Source of the DNA: Clostridia bacterium
Lineage (GTDB): Bacteria > Bacillota_A > Clostridia > Christensenellales > Aristaeellaceae
Direction: 5' to 3'
DNA: 27,213 nucleotides
Assembly: GCA_017530275.1 (NCBI GenBank)
Contig: JAFXMP010000126.1
Span: forward strand, 1 to 27,213
This document shows positions 9,101 through 15,436 of this stretch, one piece after another. The translations under genes were made by a program, and so were the position numbers. The notes beneath the pieces are model-generated. The model had not been told where the DNA came from, made no database searches, and saw only the letters and a program-made list of their open reading frames with translations. Within the stretch, counting starts at the first letter, position 1. Each line of letters starts with the position of its first letter.

Positions 9101-9427
9101 CAGTTCCACCACCAGGATCAGCGCCAGAAACAAGCTGACGCCACGGTTCCCGCTCTTCTTTTTCTTCGCGCCCGGCTGAGGCGCGTGAGAAACAGCCGCT
9201 TTCTTTGCGGAGGAGTTTCGGGGCTCCTCCGGCGTAATTGGCGGCTCGTTGGAAACGATTACCTTCGCCCCGGGTGGAGCGGGGATTTTAATAGGCGGCT
9301 CGTCGGAAATGATCACCTCCGCCCCCGGCGGAGCGGGTATCTCGATCGGTATGGGCTTCCCGCATTGAGGGCAGTAAACGGCGTCCTTTGGCAGCGCCGC
9401 ACCGCATAATCTGCAAAAGTTTGCCAT
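6161..9427 (-). CDS. Giant zinc-ribbon surface protein, unknown function
   Basis: A 1088-residue protein. The N-terminal zinc ribbon (Cys5, Cys8, Cys19, Cys22) is followed by two tandem 18-residue repeats (28-45 and 46-63, core IPAPPGA), a Lys-rich stretch and one membrane span at about 92-113. The rest should therefore lie outside. After a Ser/Thr/Ala/Pro-rich spacer, residues of about 180-345 form a beta domain ending in AYLTHFSPISIF, a pattern seen at the end of ZU5-like surface domains. Hydrophobic stretches follow at about 422-460 and 490-540 and may enter the membrane. The remaining 550 residues are rich in aromatic and charged residues and match nothing I know. The start has AAAGGAG 9 bases upstream. 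It is the third gene of the zinc-ribbon operon and has no frameshift or stop. Confidence 0.8.
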   Translation of the reverse strand: MANFCRLCGAALPKDAVYCPQCGKPIPIEIPAPPGAEVIISDEPPIKIPAPPGAKVIVSNEPPITPEEPRNSSAKKAAVSHAPQPGAKKKKSGNRGVSLFLALILVVELAVAGFKYPGFLIPTKPEPYKTLLPNPTAGTSGSASATAKPAVPTATDSGGDSDIIDEEFVESDLFHTGTAGVDFALGQGPGTPGYQMADGYGVETVIAYSASEIASAPAVTVQVTAEEPVAHLDGITVDFGKENLNMQTGMLTVRSLPTKVDELNGYSAAAWDLELSGQEAFGFPVAVTIPYGDLGGRNPAAILLPQHYNEALGRWEYVSYEINVEEGTVTAYLTHFSPISIFESLLGWGKEEGEVLTSKQSRMLKLTTMPEEIKSSVRENQDLQKLVEKDFQSIVAQAKKEPSALFKKGGAMDILFRNTGNCLDALTLTFSLANYVEILGPSCAGYMGVIGLGYLVYDTGMNATGQFLKNKGDLWDKTKESAATVLKASPGFVVGLLGVKSASDAMLSLAPLWYTEPGLMLVAGAVMLTFGVIDANVNAEEVKEEPEAKLDQVYRAAPYKSLYWDKRTHEIIYVPNGWIDTDYIDVRIQRKQRQGLEPTGQPDPDSRILVKYGDEVYNTYYTEEFLEVYETFKARREALAAEGTRQVGVYWVDDYNIVPLGALYENTNDWWNPGWRAILNYIRDTKKDDPESWYPTLMAYMEKADEEAFAYAYDLGVFTGYPVTNPTLTSADIISDLLSRLKERQMFTSFSGACLAAFDEKNIKNWQKMKYMQNREVKFLLKDKEGKEMTFSDTRFAGKYIVFDTNPKHYVLADPWVADMNNSTFMTCTYNGYLMAGSPVKLLVYNSEQAYRNGEKEIDTIEFKKVGEKAKTVTLKMKREKRPEASYRFDMVSNALGPGIIYKNDRPLIEEALRNTSFVLDSYGRFMVHGSASDSRTGERIKRPDYALLFDTDESKDKYAWSESSGFDSISVDLSGTFNTNSEEGACTLTGTSSGSRTDRMGFESGKVETFTTTYDGVLKGETNYLWTEHSEGKDYLIISFYYRKNQDGEIDYELFHDVSTTYSDYGSERENQGMELQLRFIKVDASK
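9240..9347 (-). repeat. Tandem 54-bp duplication inside the 1088-codon gene
   Basis: Two direct copies, at 9240-9293 and 9294-9347, encode 18-residue repeats that differ at only a few sites (E/K, I/V, D/N). The reading frame is kept. This is a recent in-frame duplication in the linker between zinc ribbon and membrane span. Confidence 0.85.
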
Positions 9428-9445
9428 TCTGCTTCGCTCCTTTGA

Positions 9446-9625
9446 TTATGACGAAAGATAGGACTGAATGATCCAAATCAACAGGCCGATATCGGCCAGC
9501 GCCAGCAGGAACGGCAGCCAGCTTTTCTTCTTTTTTTCCGCTTTTGTGATCGGTTTACCGCACCGCTCACAGACAGCCGCGTTTTCTTTCAGAAACGCGC
9601 CGCAGTATGGACAGCGTTGAGACAC
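9446..9625 (-). CDS. Small zinc-ribbon membrane protein (59 aa, GTG start)
   Basis: A small gene that begins with GTG, so an ATG-only search misses it. The 59-residue product starts MSQRCPYCGAFLK. It has a zinc ribbon (Cys5, Cys8, Cys19, Cys22), a Lys-rich linker (28-34) and one membrane span (about 36-56), ending at LSS. GGAGGAGGG lies 5 bases before the GTG. It fits tightly between its neighbours: 43 bases after the SH3 gene and 18 bases before the 1088-residue gene. The layout is a miniature of the N-terminus of the large protein (ribbon, basic linker, single span). It may be an assembly partner or a regulator of its neighbours. The function is unknown. Confidence 0.85.
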   Translation of the reverse strand: MSQRCPYCGAFLKENAAVCERCGKPITKAEKKKKSWLPFLLALADIGLLIWIIQSYLSS

Positions 9626-9668
9626 GTTTTCCCTCCTCCTGCATCAGTAAAATCAGCGGCCTTCCTTT

Positions 9669-10514
9669 TCACTCCAGGGAAAGCACCATCGTATCCGCTA
9701 TGCCGAAATCGGGAAGATAGGCGTCGATCATGATCTCGTCATCAGAAAACCAGATTTCCCCGTCGCCCTCCGCCGTGACGAAGGCCCCGTGGTCACTGCC
9801 GTCCATTTTGACGATCAGGCCGGGGTAAACAAGCTTTCCTCTGATGGTCAGGCTGAGCACGGTGTTTTCGCCCACGGAGGCGTATTCCATTACGGCGCAG
9901 CTGTTGCCTTCATCGTCCGAAAAGACCGTCCCGGCGGGAATGTCTGCCCGATTGAAGGTTTTCGCTCCGCCTGGCGCGCCTCCCGTCCAATTGATTTCAG
10001 CTAATTCGGCATATACCCAGGCGCGGCGCGAATTCTGCATGTCCTCGTCATAGAAATCCACAAGCAGATAACCATCCTCGGCGCCCCAGACGGTCACTTC
10101 AACGCACCAGGGCACGTCGTTTTCCGATTCGGCGTATTCCTGGCTGGGGCCGTAATGCCCGGGCACGTCGCCGGCGGCGATCATCTCTCCCTCGCCCAGC
10201 AGTGTTTCTTCCGGGATGGCATCCAAATCCACGTTAACTCGCGTCGCGGCGGTATAGAGCCGGTAGTGTTCCCCATTGTCGCTAAACTCTACCAATACCC
10301 ACCACGCATCGTCGCTCTTGGCCTTGGAGAGCACCATCACCCGCTCCGTCTGCCAGGTTTCCGCCAAATGCGTGCCGGTGCTATCGTAATCCATGGACGG
10401 GCCGGAGCGGGTGGTGATCTTTTGATTTAGCGTTGCGCTTATGCCCTCCGCCATAGCCGTGAATGCCGACGAAGCCAGCAGCAGAACCAGAAGCAATGCG
10501 ATCATCTTTTTCAT
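9669..10514 (-). CDS. Secreted SH3-like domain protein
   Basis: A 281-residue exported protein. Residues 1-22 are a signal peptide (basic start, Leu/Val core, cut at AMA before Glu23); there is no lipobox, so release by signal peptidase I is expected. Two segments, about 29-50 (TTRSGPSMDYDSTGT) and 113-131 (GHYGPSQEYAE), resemble the RSGPS turn of bacterial SH3b domains, which often bind wall peptides or glycans. The rest is acidic and beta-rich with many Trp residues. The ribosome site is GAGGAG. It is the first gene of the zinc-ribbon operon, which suggests that it works outside the cell with the large surface protein. Confidence 0.8.
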   Translation of the reverse strand: MKKMIALLLVLLLASSAFTAMAEGISATLNQKITTRSGPSMDYDSTGTHLAETWQTERVMVLSKAKSDDAWWVLVEFSDNGEHYRLYTAATRVNVDLDAIPEETLLGEGEMIAAGDVPGHYGPSQEYAESENDVPWCVEVTVWGAEDGYLLVDFYDEDMQNSRRAWVYAELAEINWTGGAPGGAKTFNRADIPAGTVFSDDEGNSCAVMEYASVGENTVLSLTIRGKLVYPGLIVKMDGSDHGAFVTAEGDGEIWFSDDEIMIDAYLPDFGIADTMVLSLE

Positions 10515-10694
10515 GTCTATCTCCTCTTTTCTTTTTTCAACAATCGCCCAGTATTGCAGTAAACCAAAAGCTCTATCCTATCATTTGCCGCAAATCAGTC
10601 CATGTCGCCAGTTCAGTCGCTGCGAACGATTTCCTGCTTCAAATCAGCAGCATCGGAAAAACGATCCCAAATCATTCATAAACCCTTCATTTTC

Positions 10695-10724
10695 ATTTTA
10701 ACGAAAATATGGTAGCTTTGTCAA
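10695..10724 (-). promoter_or_regulatory. Promoter of the SH3/zinc-ribbon operon
   Basis: On the minus strand a perfect TTGACA (10719-10724), an 18-base spacer and TAAAAT (10695-10700). The start point near 10688 gives a leader of about 170 bases before the first gene. I see no known riboswitch in it. Confidence 0.75.
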
Positions 10725-10927
10725 CCTATACATTTCTTTTAACCGCTTGCACTGCATAATATCAAAGTGGTTCGTATTCTGGTTTCTGTCCGCAGGCTCG
10801 CCTGTTTTGTTCGCCCGCTTTCTCTCCTCCTGCCATTTGCTGGCAGCAGCTTGCGGCTCCCTACACTTGGCGGTAATTACACGTGGCAGGGTTTTCGCCT
10901 GCAAGAATCGTGCCATGCACGGCACAT
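10725..10927. other. Gene-free stretch with several inverted repeats
   Basis: About 200 bases between the operon promoter and the dtxR-like terminator hold no convincing gene. Two short stems are visible: CTGCCA/TGGCAG (10830-10846) and GTGCC/GGCAC (10910-10925). It may be spacer, an unlisted small RNA or a remnant. A 75-codon minus-strand frame across it lacks a ribosome site. Confidence 0.4.
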
Positions 10928-10959
10928 ATAAAAATCGAAGGGCTTGCAGGCCCTTCGAT
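10928..10959 (-). terminator. Rho-independent terminator of the DtxR-family gene
   Basis: On the minus strand a perfect 10-bp stem (10950-10959 with 10934-10943) closes a 6-base loop and is followed by TTTTTAT. It lies about 75 bases past the stop. Confidence 0.88.
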
Positions 10960-11035
10960 ACATTCCGGGGTTTGTTTACAGTCCGGCTCGTTTCCCCCGT
11001 GGGGAAGGCGGGTATTATTCAGTTCAAGCCGCTTT

Positions 11036-11404
11036 TTAACCATTCTGACCGATCTGCCGGAGAATGGCGTGAAAAGTTTCATCAGAAATATCGTGCTCAA
11101 TCTTGCAGGCGTCCTCTCGGGCTGTTTTTTCGTCCACACCGATCCGCTGCAAAAAAATGGTCAGCGCTTTATGCCGGTCATAGATCCGCTGCGCGATTGT
11201 CATGCCCGCTTCCGTCAGGGTGATATAACTGCCCTCGTCCATTTGAATATACCCGTTCTCCCGCAGCTTTTTCATGGCAAAGCTCACGGAAGGCTTCGTT
11301 ACCCCCAATGCGGCGGCGATATCGATAGAGCGGGTATAGCCCTTCTGCTCCCGCAGCATTAAAATCATTTCCAAATAGTCTTCGGCCGACTTATGAATGT
11401 TCAT
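11036..11404 (-). CDS. DtxR/MntR-family metal-dependent repressor
   Basis: A 122-residue regulator of the DtxR/MntR family, which binds operator DNA when loaded with Fe(II) or Mn(II). A winged helix-turn-helix fills residues 7-65 (SIDIAAALGVTKPSVSFAMKKL). The dimer and metal region follows. Likely ligands are Asp9, Glu12, His78, Cys100, Glu103 and His104. Asp9 is the MntR-type residue, while Cys100 in the C-x-x-E-H motif is the DtxR/IdeR-type one, so the preferred metal cannot be told. There is no C-terminal SH3-like domain, as in MntR. AAAGGAAG lies before the ATG. It is divergent from the hydrogenase operon and has its own terminator. Confidence 0.9.
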   Translation of the reverse strand: MNIHKSAEDYLEMILMLREQKGYTRSIDIAAALGVTKPSVSFAMKKLRENGYIQMDEGSYITLTEAGMTIAQRIYDRHKALTIFLQRIGVDEKTAREDACKIEHDISDETFHAILRQIGQNG

Positions 11405-11609
11405 CCTGCACTTCCTTTCAGTTTGCCATCATGCGTTATACTTTGCAGTACGCGGTTTTACCGGAATACCGGCCCTAAAACGTCGATGATAAAGATTCTC
11501 CTCTTTTTTTCAATGTAATTATATCATGTATAAAGCTCCTTTGCAAGCCATGGTTTTTCGCGCACAGAAATCATAAAATGTAGCATTTGACGAAATTTTG
11601 CCCAAATGG

Positions 11610-11638
11610 TTGACATATGTAATGAAACAAGGTATATT
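11610..11638 (+). promoter_or_regulatory. Promoter of the DRTGG/ATPase/hydrogenase operon
   Basis: Perfect TTGACA (11610-11615), 17 bases, TATATT (11633-11638). The start point would be near 11645, about 28 bases before the first gene. An inverted repeat CATTTG/CAAATG (11584-11608) lies just upstream. Confidence 0.85.
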
Positions 11639-11672
11639 GATTTTACGATTATAACGATACGGGGGAATGCAT

Positions 11673-12044
11673 ATGACATTTCGCGATATGGTAAAGGTAC
11701 TGCACGCAAAAGTCCTCTGCCATGAGGAAAAGCTGGATAATCCGGCCCGCACGGCCTGCTGCTCCGACCTGATGAGCGACGTGCTGGCCTTTGTAAACGA
11801 AAAAACGGTGCTGATTACAGGCCTGACCAATCCCCACGTCATGCGTACCGCGGATATGCTGGACTTAAAATGCCTGGTATTCGCCCGCGGAAAAATCCCT
11901 ACGGACGATATTTTGGAAACGGCGGATGAACAGGGCCTGATCGTAATGACCACCAAGGAAACGGCCTTCACCACCTGCGGGCTGCTTTATGAAGCGGGGC
12001 TGCGCGGCGTTCCCATCGAATGGCCGGAAGGAGAGGACGCATGA
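11673..12044 (+). CDS. DRTGG domain protein, hydrogenase-associated
   Basis: A 123-residue protein that looks like one DRTGG-type domain. The stretch TVLITGLTNPHVMRTADMLDL and the later VFARGKIP and IVMTTKETAF segments fit small DRTGG proteins encoded beside sensory [FeFe]-hydrogenases in Clostridia. The DRTGG domain occurs in regulators and is often linked to CBS-pair domains; its ligand is not well known. Two in-frame ATGs lie close together. The second, at 11673, is 7 bases from GGGGG and is chosen over 11667, which is too near. The stop overlaps the next start (ATGA), so the two are translationally coupled. Confidence 0.8.
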   Translation: MTFRDMVKVLHAKVLCHEEKLDNPARTACCSDLMSDVLAFVNEKTVLITGLTNPHVMRTADMLDLKCLVFARGKIPTDDILETADEQGLIVMTTKETAFTTCGLLYEAGLRGVPIEWPEGEDA

Positions 12045-12466
12045 GCAGCTTTATTCACGAGGAATATCCCGTGGAAAGGGGCGATTACACCCGCGCCGGT
12101 GAAGCGTCCGCCGATATCAAGCGCAGGCTCAAGCAATTGGGCGTCAGCAGCAATGTGATGCGCAAGGTGGCTGTAGCCAGCTACGAAGTGGAATTGAACT
12201 TGGTGATCCATTCCCTGGGCGGCAAGCTCATGCTGGACGTGGGCACCGACGGGGTGCTGCTGGTGTCCGAGGACGTGGGGCCCGGTATCCCCGATATCGC
12301 CATGGCCATGCGGGAGGGCTATTCCACCGCCAGCGAGGAAGCCCGGTCTCTGGGCTTCGGCGCGGGCATGGGTCTGCCCAACATGAAGCGCAACGCCGAC
12401 GATTTTGATATTCAAAGCGAAGTGGGCAAGGGTACGCGCATCAGCATGCGCTTTAACCTGGCCTGA
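12041..12466 (+). CDS. HATPase-fold (anti-sigma/histidine-kinase-like) protein
   Basis: A 141-residue GHKL-type ATP-binding protein with no receiver or sensor domain. The N-box is Glu49 to Asn53 (YEVELN), the G1 box is DVGPG with Asp78, Gly80 and Gly82, and the G2 box GFGAGMG spans 105-111. This is the stand-alone form seen in RsbW/SpoIIAB-like anti-sigma kinases and in small ATPases beside sensory hydrogenases. It probably carries the hydrogenase signal onward by phosphorylation or binding. The start at 12041 is preferred to the in-frame ATG at 12020, because it has GGAAGGAGAGG and overlaps the previous stop by ATGA. It ends 14 bases before the hydrogenase gene. Confidence 0.88.
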   Translation: MSSFIHEEYPVERGDYTRAGEASADIKRRLKQLGVSSNVMRKVAVASYEVELNLVIHSLGGKLMLDVGTDGVLLVSEDVGPGIPDIAMAMREGYSTASEEARSLGFGAGMGLPNMKRNADDFDIQSEVGKGTRISMRFNLA

Positions 12467-12480
12467 GAAAGGCTTTTGAC

Positions 12481-13785
12481 ATGGAACAACACAATCGGTA
12501 TCATTCCGTCCGCCTGGATAAGAGCCGCTGTAAAGGCTGCACCAACTGCTTAAAGCATTGCCCCACCGAGGCTATCCGCGTGCGCGGAGGCCGGGCGCAC
12601 ATCATCGACGAAAGGTGCATCGACTGCGGCGAATGCATCCGTATCTGCGAATACCACGCCAAGATCGCCATTACGGACGATCTGAGCGCCATTCATGGCT
12701 TCCCCCATGCGGTGGCTATTCCCGCGCCCTCCCTGTACGGCCAGTTCAAGGGCCTCAAATCCATCTCCCCCGTGCTGGACGCCCTGAAAGCCATCGGGTT
12801 TGAGGAAGTGTTCGAGGTGGCCCGGGGCGCGGATATCGTCAGCCGGGCCATTCACGAAAAGCTGCGGGAGCCGGGCTTGCCCAAGCCCCTCATTTCCTCC
12901 GCCTGCCCCGCCGTGGTGCGTCTGATTCAGGTGCGCTTCCCCGATTTGATCCCCAACATCGTGGACGTACGCCAGCCCATGGAGGTGGCGGCCATGATCG
13001 CCCGGCAGGAATTCTGCCGGAAGCACGGCTGCGCGCCGGAGGATGTGGGCGTGTTCTTCATCACGCCCTGCCCCGCTAAAATGACCGCCATCCGTTCCCC
13101 TCTGGGCCAGGAGAAATCCGCCTGCGACGGGGCCATTTCCATGATGGAGATCTATGGCCAACTGCTGCCCCACATCGACCGCATCCTTGCCAACCCCACC
13201 AAGCCCACCGCCACCTATTACGGCGTACGCTGGGCCGTGAGCAGCGGCGAGGCCAGCGCCGTGTGTCCGGATAATTCCCTGTCGGTGGACGGCATCCAGA
13301 ACGTGATCCGCGTGCTGGAGGAAATCGAAAACAATAAGCTGAACGACCTCAAGTTCTTCGAGGGCAACGCCTGCATGGGCGGCTGCGTGGGCGGTCCCCT
13401 GAACTTTGAAAACAACTATGTGGCGAAAAACGCCGTGCGCAAGCTGGCGCTGGAGTGCTCACCGCAGCACCCCGTGGAAAACGTGCCCGCTTCTCTGATG
13501 ACCAAATACCCCCTGTATTTCGATCACCCCATCGAGCCCAACCCCGCCATGAAGCTGGACGATAACCTGATCGTGGCCATGCAGAAAATGGAGCGCATCA
13601 ACCAGTTGGTGGAGGACCTGCCCGGTTACGACTGCGGCTCCTGCGGCTCCCCCACCTGCCGCACCTTCGCGGAGGACATCGTGGGCGGTTTCTGCGGTGA
13701 AATGGACTGCATTCATAAACTAAAAGACCAGCTCAAGGTCATGGCCCAGCAGATGGTGGAGCTGGCGCAGACAAAGCGGGAATAA
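12481..13785 (+). CDS. Sensory-type [FeFe]-hydrogenase (group C/D-like)
   Basis: A 434-residue monomeric hydrogenase. Two ferredoxin-type [4Fe-4S] motifs use Cys17/20/23/27 and Cys46/49/52/56. The H-cluster region keeps all four cluster cysteines: Cys142 in SSACP, Cys197 in TPCPAK, and Cys298 and Cys302 in ACMGGC. The residue before Cys142 is Ala141, where catalytic enzymes have the proton-relay cysteine. This loss marks putative sensory hydrogenases (HydS). A C-terminal C-x2-C-x4-C-x16-C motif (Cys385, 388, 393, 410) adds a further Fe-S site and, as I recall, is typical of group D. There is no PAS domain. It should work in the cytoplasm as an H2 or redox sensor with the two genes upstream. 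AGAAAGG precedes the ATG. Confidence 0.88.
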   Translation: MEQHNRYHSVRLDKSRCKGCTNCLKHCPTEAIRVRGGRAHIIDERCIDCGECIRICEYHAKIAITDDLSAIHGFPHAVAIPAPSLYGQFKGLKSISPVLDALKAIGFEEVFEVARGADIVSRAIHEKLREPGLPKPLISSACPAVVRLIQVRFPDLIPNIVDVRQPMEVAAMIARQEFCRKHGCAPEDVGVFFITPCPAKMTAIRSPLGQEKSACDGAISMMEIYGQLLPHIDRILANPTKPTATYYGVRWAVSSGEASAVCPDNSLSVDGIQNVIRVLEEIENNKLNDLKFFEGNACMGGCVGGPLNFENNYVAKNAVRKLALECSPQHPVENVPASLMTKYPLYFDHPIEPNPAMKLDDNLIVAMQKMERINQLVEDLPGYDCGSCGSPTCRTFAEDIVGGFCGEMDCIHKLKDQLKVMAQQMVELAQTKRE

Positions 13786-13799
13786 ACCCCCGCTTTTTT
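13773..13799 (+). terminator. Rho-independent terminator of the hydrogenase operon
   Basis: AAAGCGGG (13773-13780) pairs with CCCGCTTT (13789-13796), followed by T residues. The left arm is inside the last codons of the hydrogenase gene. Confidence 0.88.
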
Positions 13800-13873
13800 C
13801 TTGGCTGTTTTGCCAAAAAAATCAATAGCTTCATTCAATTCCCGATGTGAAAACGCAAGGAGCTGTAATCTGA

Positions 13874-13902
13874 TTGACAAGACGCTGCCTCGGTAGTATA
13901 AT
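13874..13902 (+). promoter_or_regulatory. Consensus promoter of the PPi-phosphofructokinase gene
   Basis: Perfect TTGACA (13874-13879), 17-base spacer, perfect TATAAT (13897-13902). The leader is about 118 bases and holds a short stem near 13912-13932. It suggests high constitutive expression. Confidence 0.92.
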
Positions 13903-14026
13903 ACACCAGGCTGATGCCTTTCAGCAGGCGTCATTCGCCGCGACTCGGATCCAAACCGTCAACACATTGATCATCTCCCGGTGGTCAATTGCTGTACAAA
14001 AAGAAAAAAAGAAATGAGGCAACATC

Positions 14027-15295
14027 ATGAAGGGTAATGTTCTCGTCGGTCAGTCCGGCGGCCCCACCGCCGTCATCAACTCCAGCCTCGCGGGCGTATT
14101 CAAAACAGCGAAAGAGCGCGGCTACAGCAAGGTTTACGGCATGCGTTACGGCATCCAGGGCTTCCTGGACGAGCAGTACGTCGATCTGTCCGATCATATC
14201 AAGAACGAACTGGATCTGGAACTGCTCAAGCGCACTCCTTCCGCCTTCCTGGGCACCTGCCGCTATAAGCTGCCCGAAATCCACGAAGACAAGGCGATCT
14301 ATGAGCGCATTTTTGAACTGCTGGATAAGCTGGACATCGAAGTGTTCATCTACATCGGCGGCAACGACTCCATGGACACCATCCGCAAGCTGTTCGACTA
14401 TTCCCTGCTGACCGGCGCGAAGCAGAGGTTCGTGGGCTGCCCCAAGACCATCGACAACGACCTGGCGATCACCGACCATACCCCTGGCTTCGGCAGCGCC
14501 GCCAAGTATATCGCCACCTCCACCAAAGAGATCATCTGCGACGCTATGGGCTTCTCCTACAAGAAGAAGAACGTGAACATCGTGGAAATCATGGGCCGTA
14601 ACGCTGGCTGGCTCACCGGCGCCGCCGGTCTGTCCCGCAGCGAGGACTGCGAAGGCCCCGATCTGATCTATCTGCCCGAGCTGCCCTTCAGCATTGAAGG
14701 CTTTGTGGAAGAAGTGCGCAAGCTCCTGGAAAAGAAGGACGTCGTGGTGGCCGTGGTTTCTGAAGGCATCAAAACGGCGGAAGGAAAGTACGTGTGCGAA
14801 TACGCCACCGATAACGCCACCACCGACGCTTTCGGCCACATCCAGATGTCCGGCACCGCCGCGTATCTGGCTTCCGTGGTCAAGAATCAGCTGGGCTGCA
14901 AGACCCGCGCCGTGGAGCTTTCCACCCTGCAGCGCGCCGCGGCCCACCTGGCCAGCAAGATCGACGTGGACGAAGCCTTCAACGTGGGCGGCGCTACCGT
15001 AAAGGCCGCTGACGAAGGCTGCTCCGGCGTCATGGTGGTCATCGACCGCGTGTCCGACGATCCTTACCAGAGCGCTACCGGCGTTTACGACGTGCACCGC
15101 ATCGCCAACGGCGAAAAGGTGGTTCCCCGCAAGTGGATCAACAAGGAGGGCAACTACGTCACCGAGGAATTCCTCGATTACGTGCGTCCTCTGATCCAAG
15201 GCAACTATACGCCCATGATGGTTGAAGGCTTGCCCCGCCATCTGAGCCTGAACCTGAAAAACTACGATTGGTCCGCTCCCCGTGGAAAGAAATAA
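14027..15295 (+). CDS. pfp: Pyrophosphate-dependent 6-phosphofructokinase
   Basis: A 422-residue enzyme that makes fructose 1,6-bisphosphate from fructose 6-phosphate with PPi as donor, a reversible glycolytic step in the cytoplasm. The N-terminal GQSGGPTAVIN loop, YIGGNDSMDT (Asp114 where ATP enzymes have Gly) and PKTIDND (Lys140 where ATP enzymes have Gly) all indicate PPi, not ATP. Asp143 is the expected base. MGRNAGWL near residue 190 is the sugar-phosphate site. The sequence GGNDS in place of the more common GGDDS belongs to a clade of PPi enzymes found in Clostridia. It is a single-gene unit with a consensus promoter and a strong terminator. Confidence 0.93.
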   Translation: MKGNVLVGQSGGPTAVINSSLAGVFKTAKERGYSKVYGMRYGIQGFLDEQYVDLSDHIKNELDLELLKRTPSAFLGTCRYKLPEIHEDKAIYERIFELLDKLDIEVFIYIGGNDSMDTIRKLFDYSLLTGAKQRFVGCPKTIDNDLAITDHTPGFGSAAKYIATSTKEIICDAMGFSYKKKNVNIVEIMGRNAGWLTGAAGLSRSEDCEGPDLIYLPELPFSIEGFVEEVRKLLEKKDVVVAVVSEGIKTAEGKYVCEYATDNATTDAFGHIQMSGTAAYLASVVKNQLGCKTRAVELSTLQRAAAHLASKIDVDEAFNVGGATVKAADEGCSGVMVVIDRVSDDPYQSATGVYDVHRIANGEKVVPRKWINKEGNYVTEEFLDYVRPLIQGNYTPMMVEGLPRHLSLNLKNYDWSAPRGKK

Positions 15296-15333
15296 CACCG
15301 GAATCGTGCGGATCGCGCCGTAATATGAATCAA

Positions 15334-15374
15334 GCCCCCGGAAAGCGTTATGCGCGCCTTCCGGGGGCATTTTA
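15334..15374. terminator. Terminator between pfp and methyltransferase genes
   Basis: GCCCCCGGAA (15334-15343) pairs with TTCCGGGGGC (15359-15368), followed by ATTTTAT on the plus strand. It sits between two convergent genes and may act in both directions. Confidence 0.82.
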
Positions 15375-15436
15375 TCACTTTTTTATATCAAATAAAGGCG
15401 GGAATCTATAACGGTACCACATGGGCGGCGCGCAAT

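Noticed and set aside
10840..10900. Cobalamin riboswitch (TGCCA-like box)
   Set aside because: The rest of the conserved core is missing and no B12-related gene follows.
10698..10925. 75-codon minus-strand frame
   Set aside because: It runs through the operon promoter, has no ribosome site and begins inside an inverted repeat.
10747..11362. Two long plus-strand frames (158 and 159 codons)
   Set aside because: They overlap the DtxR-family gene on the opposite strand and its terminator, and have no family features.
11586..11606. Rex redox-regulator operator
   Set aside because: Only the outer TTTG/CAAA arms match; the inner bases differ from the TTGTGAA-TTCACAA pattern.
13985..15370. 461-codon minus-strand frame opposite pfp
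   Set aside because: It is a shadow caused by codon bias; pfp has complete motifs, promoter and terminator.
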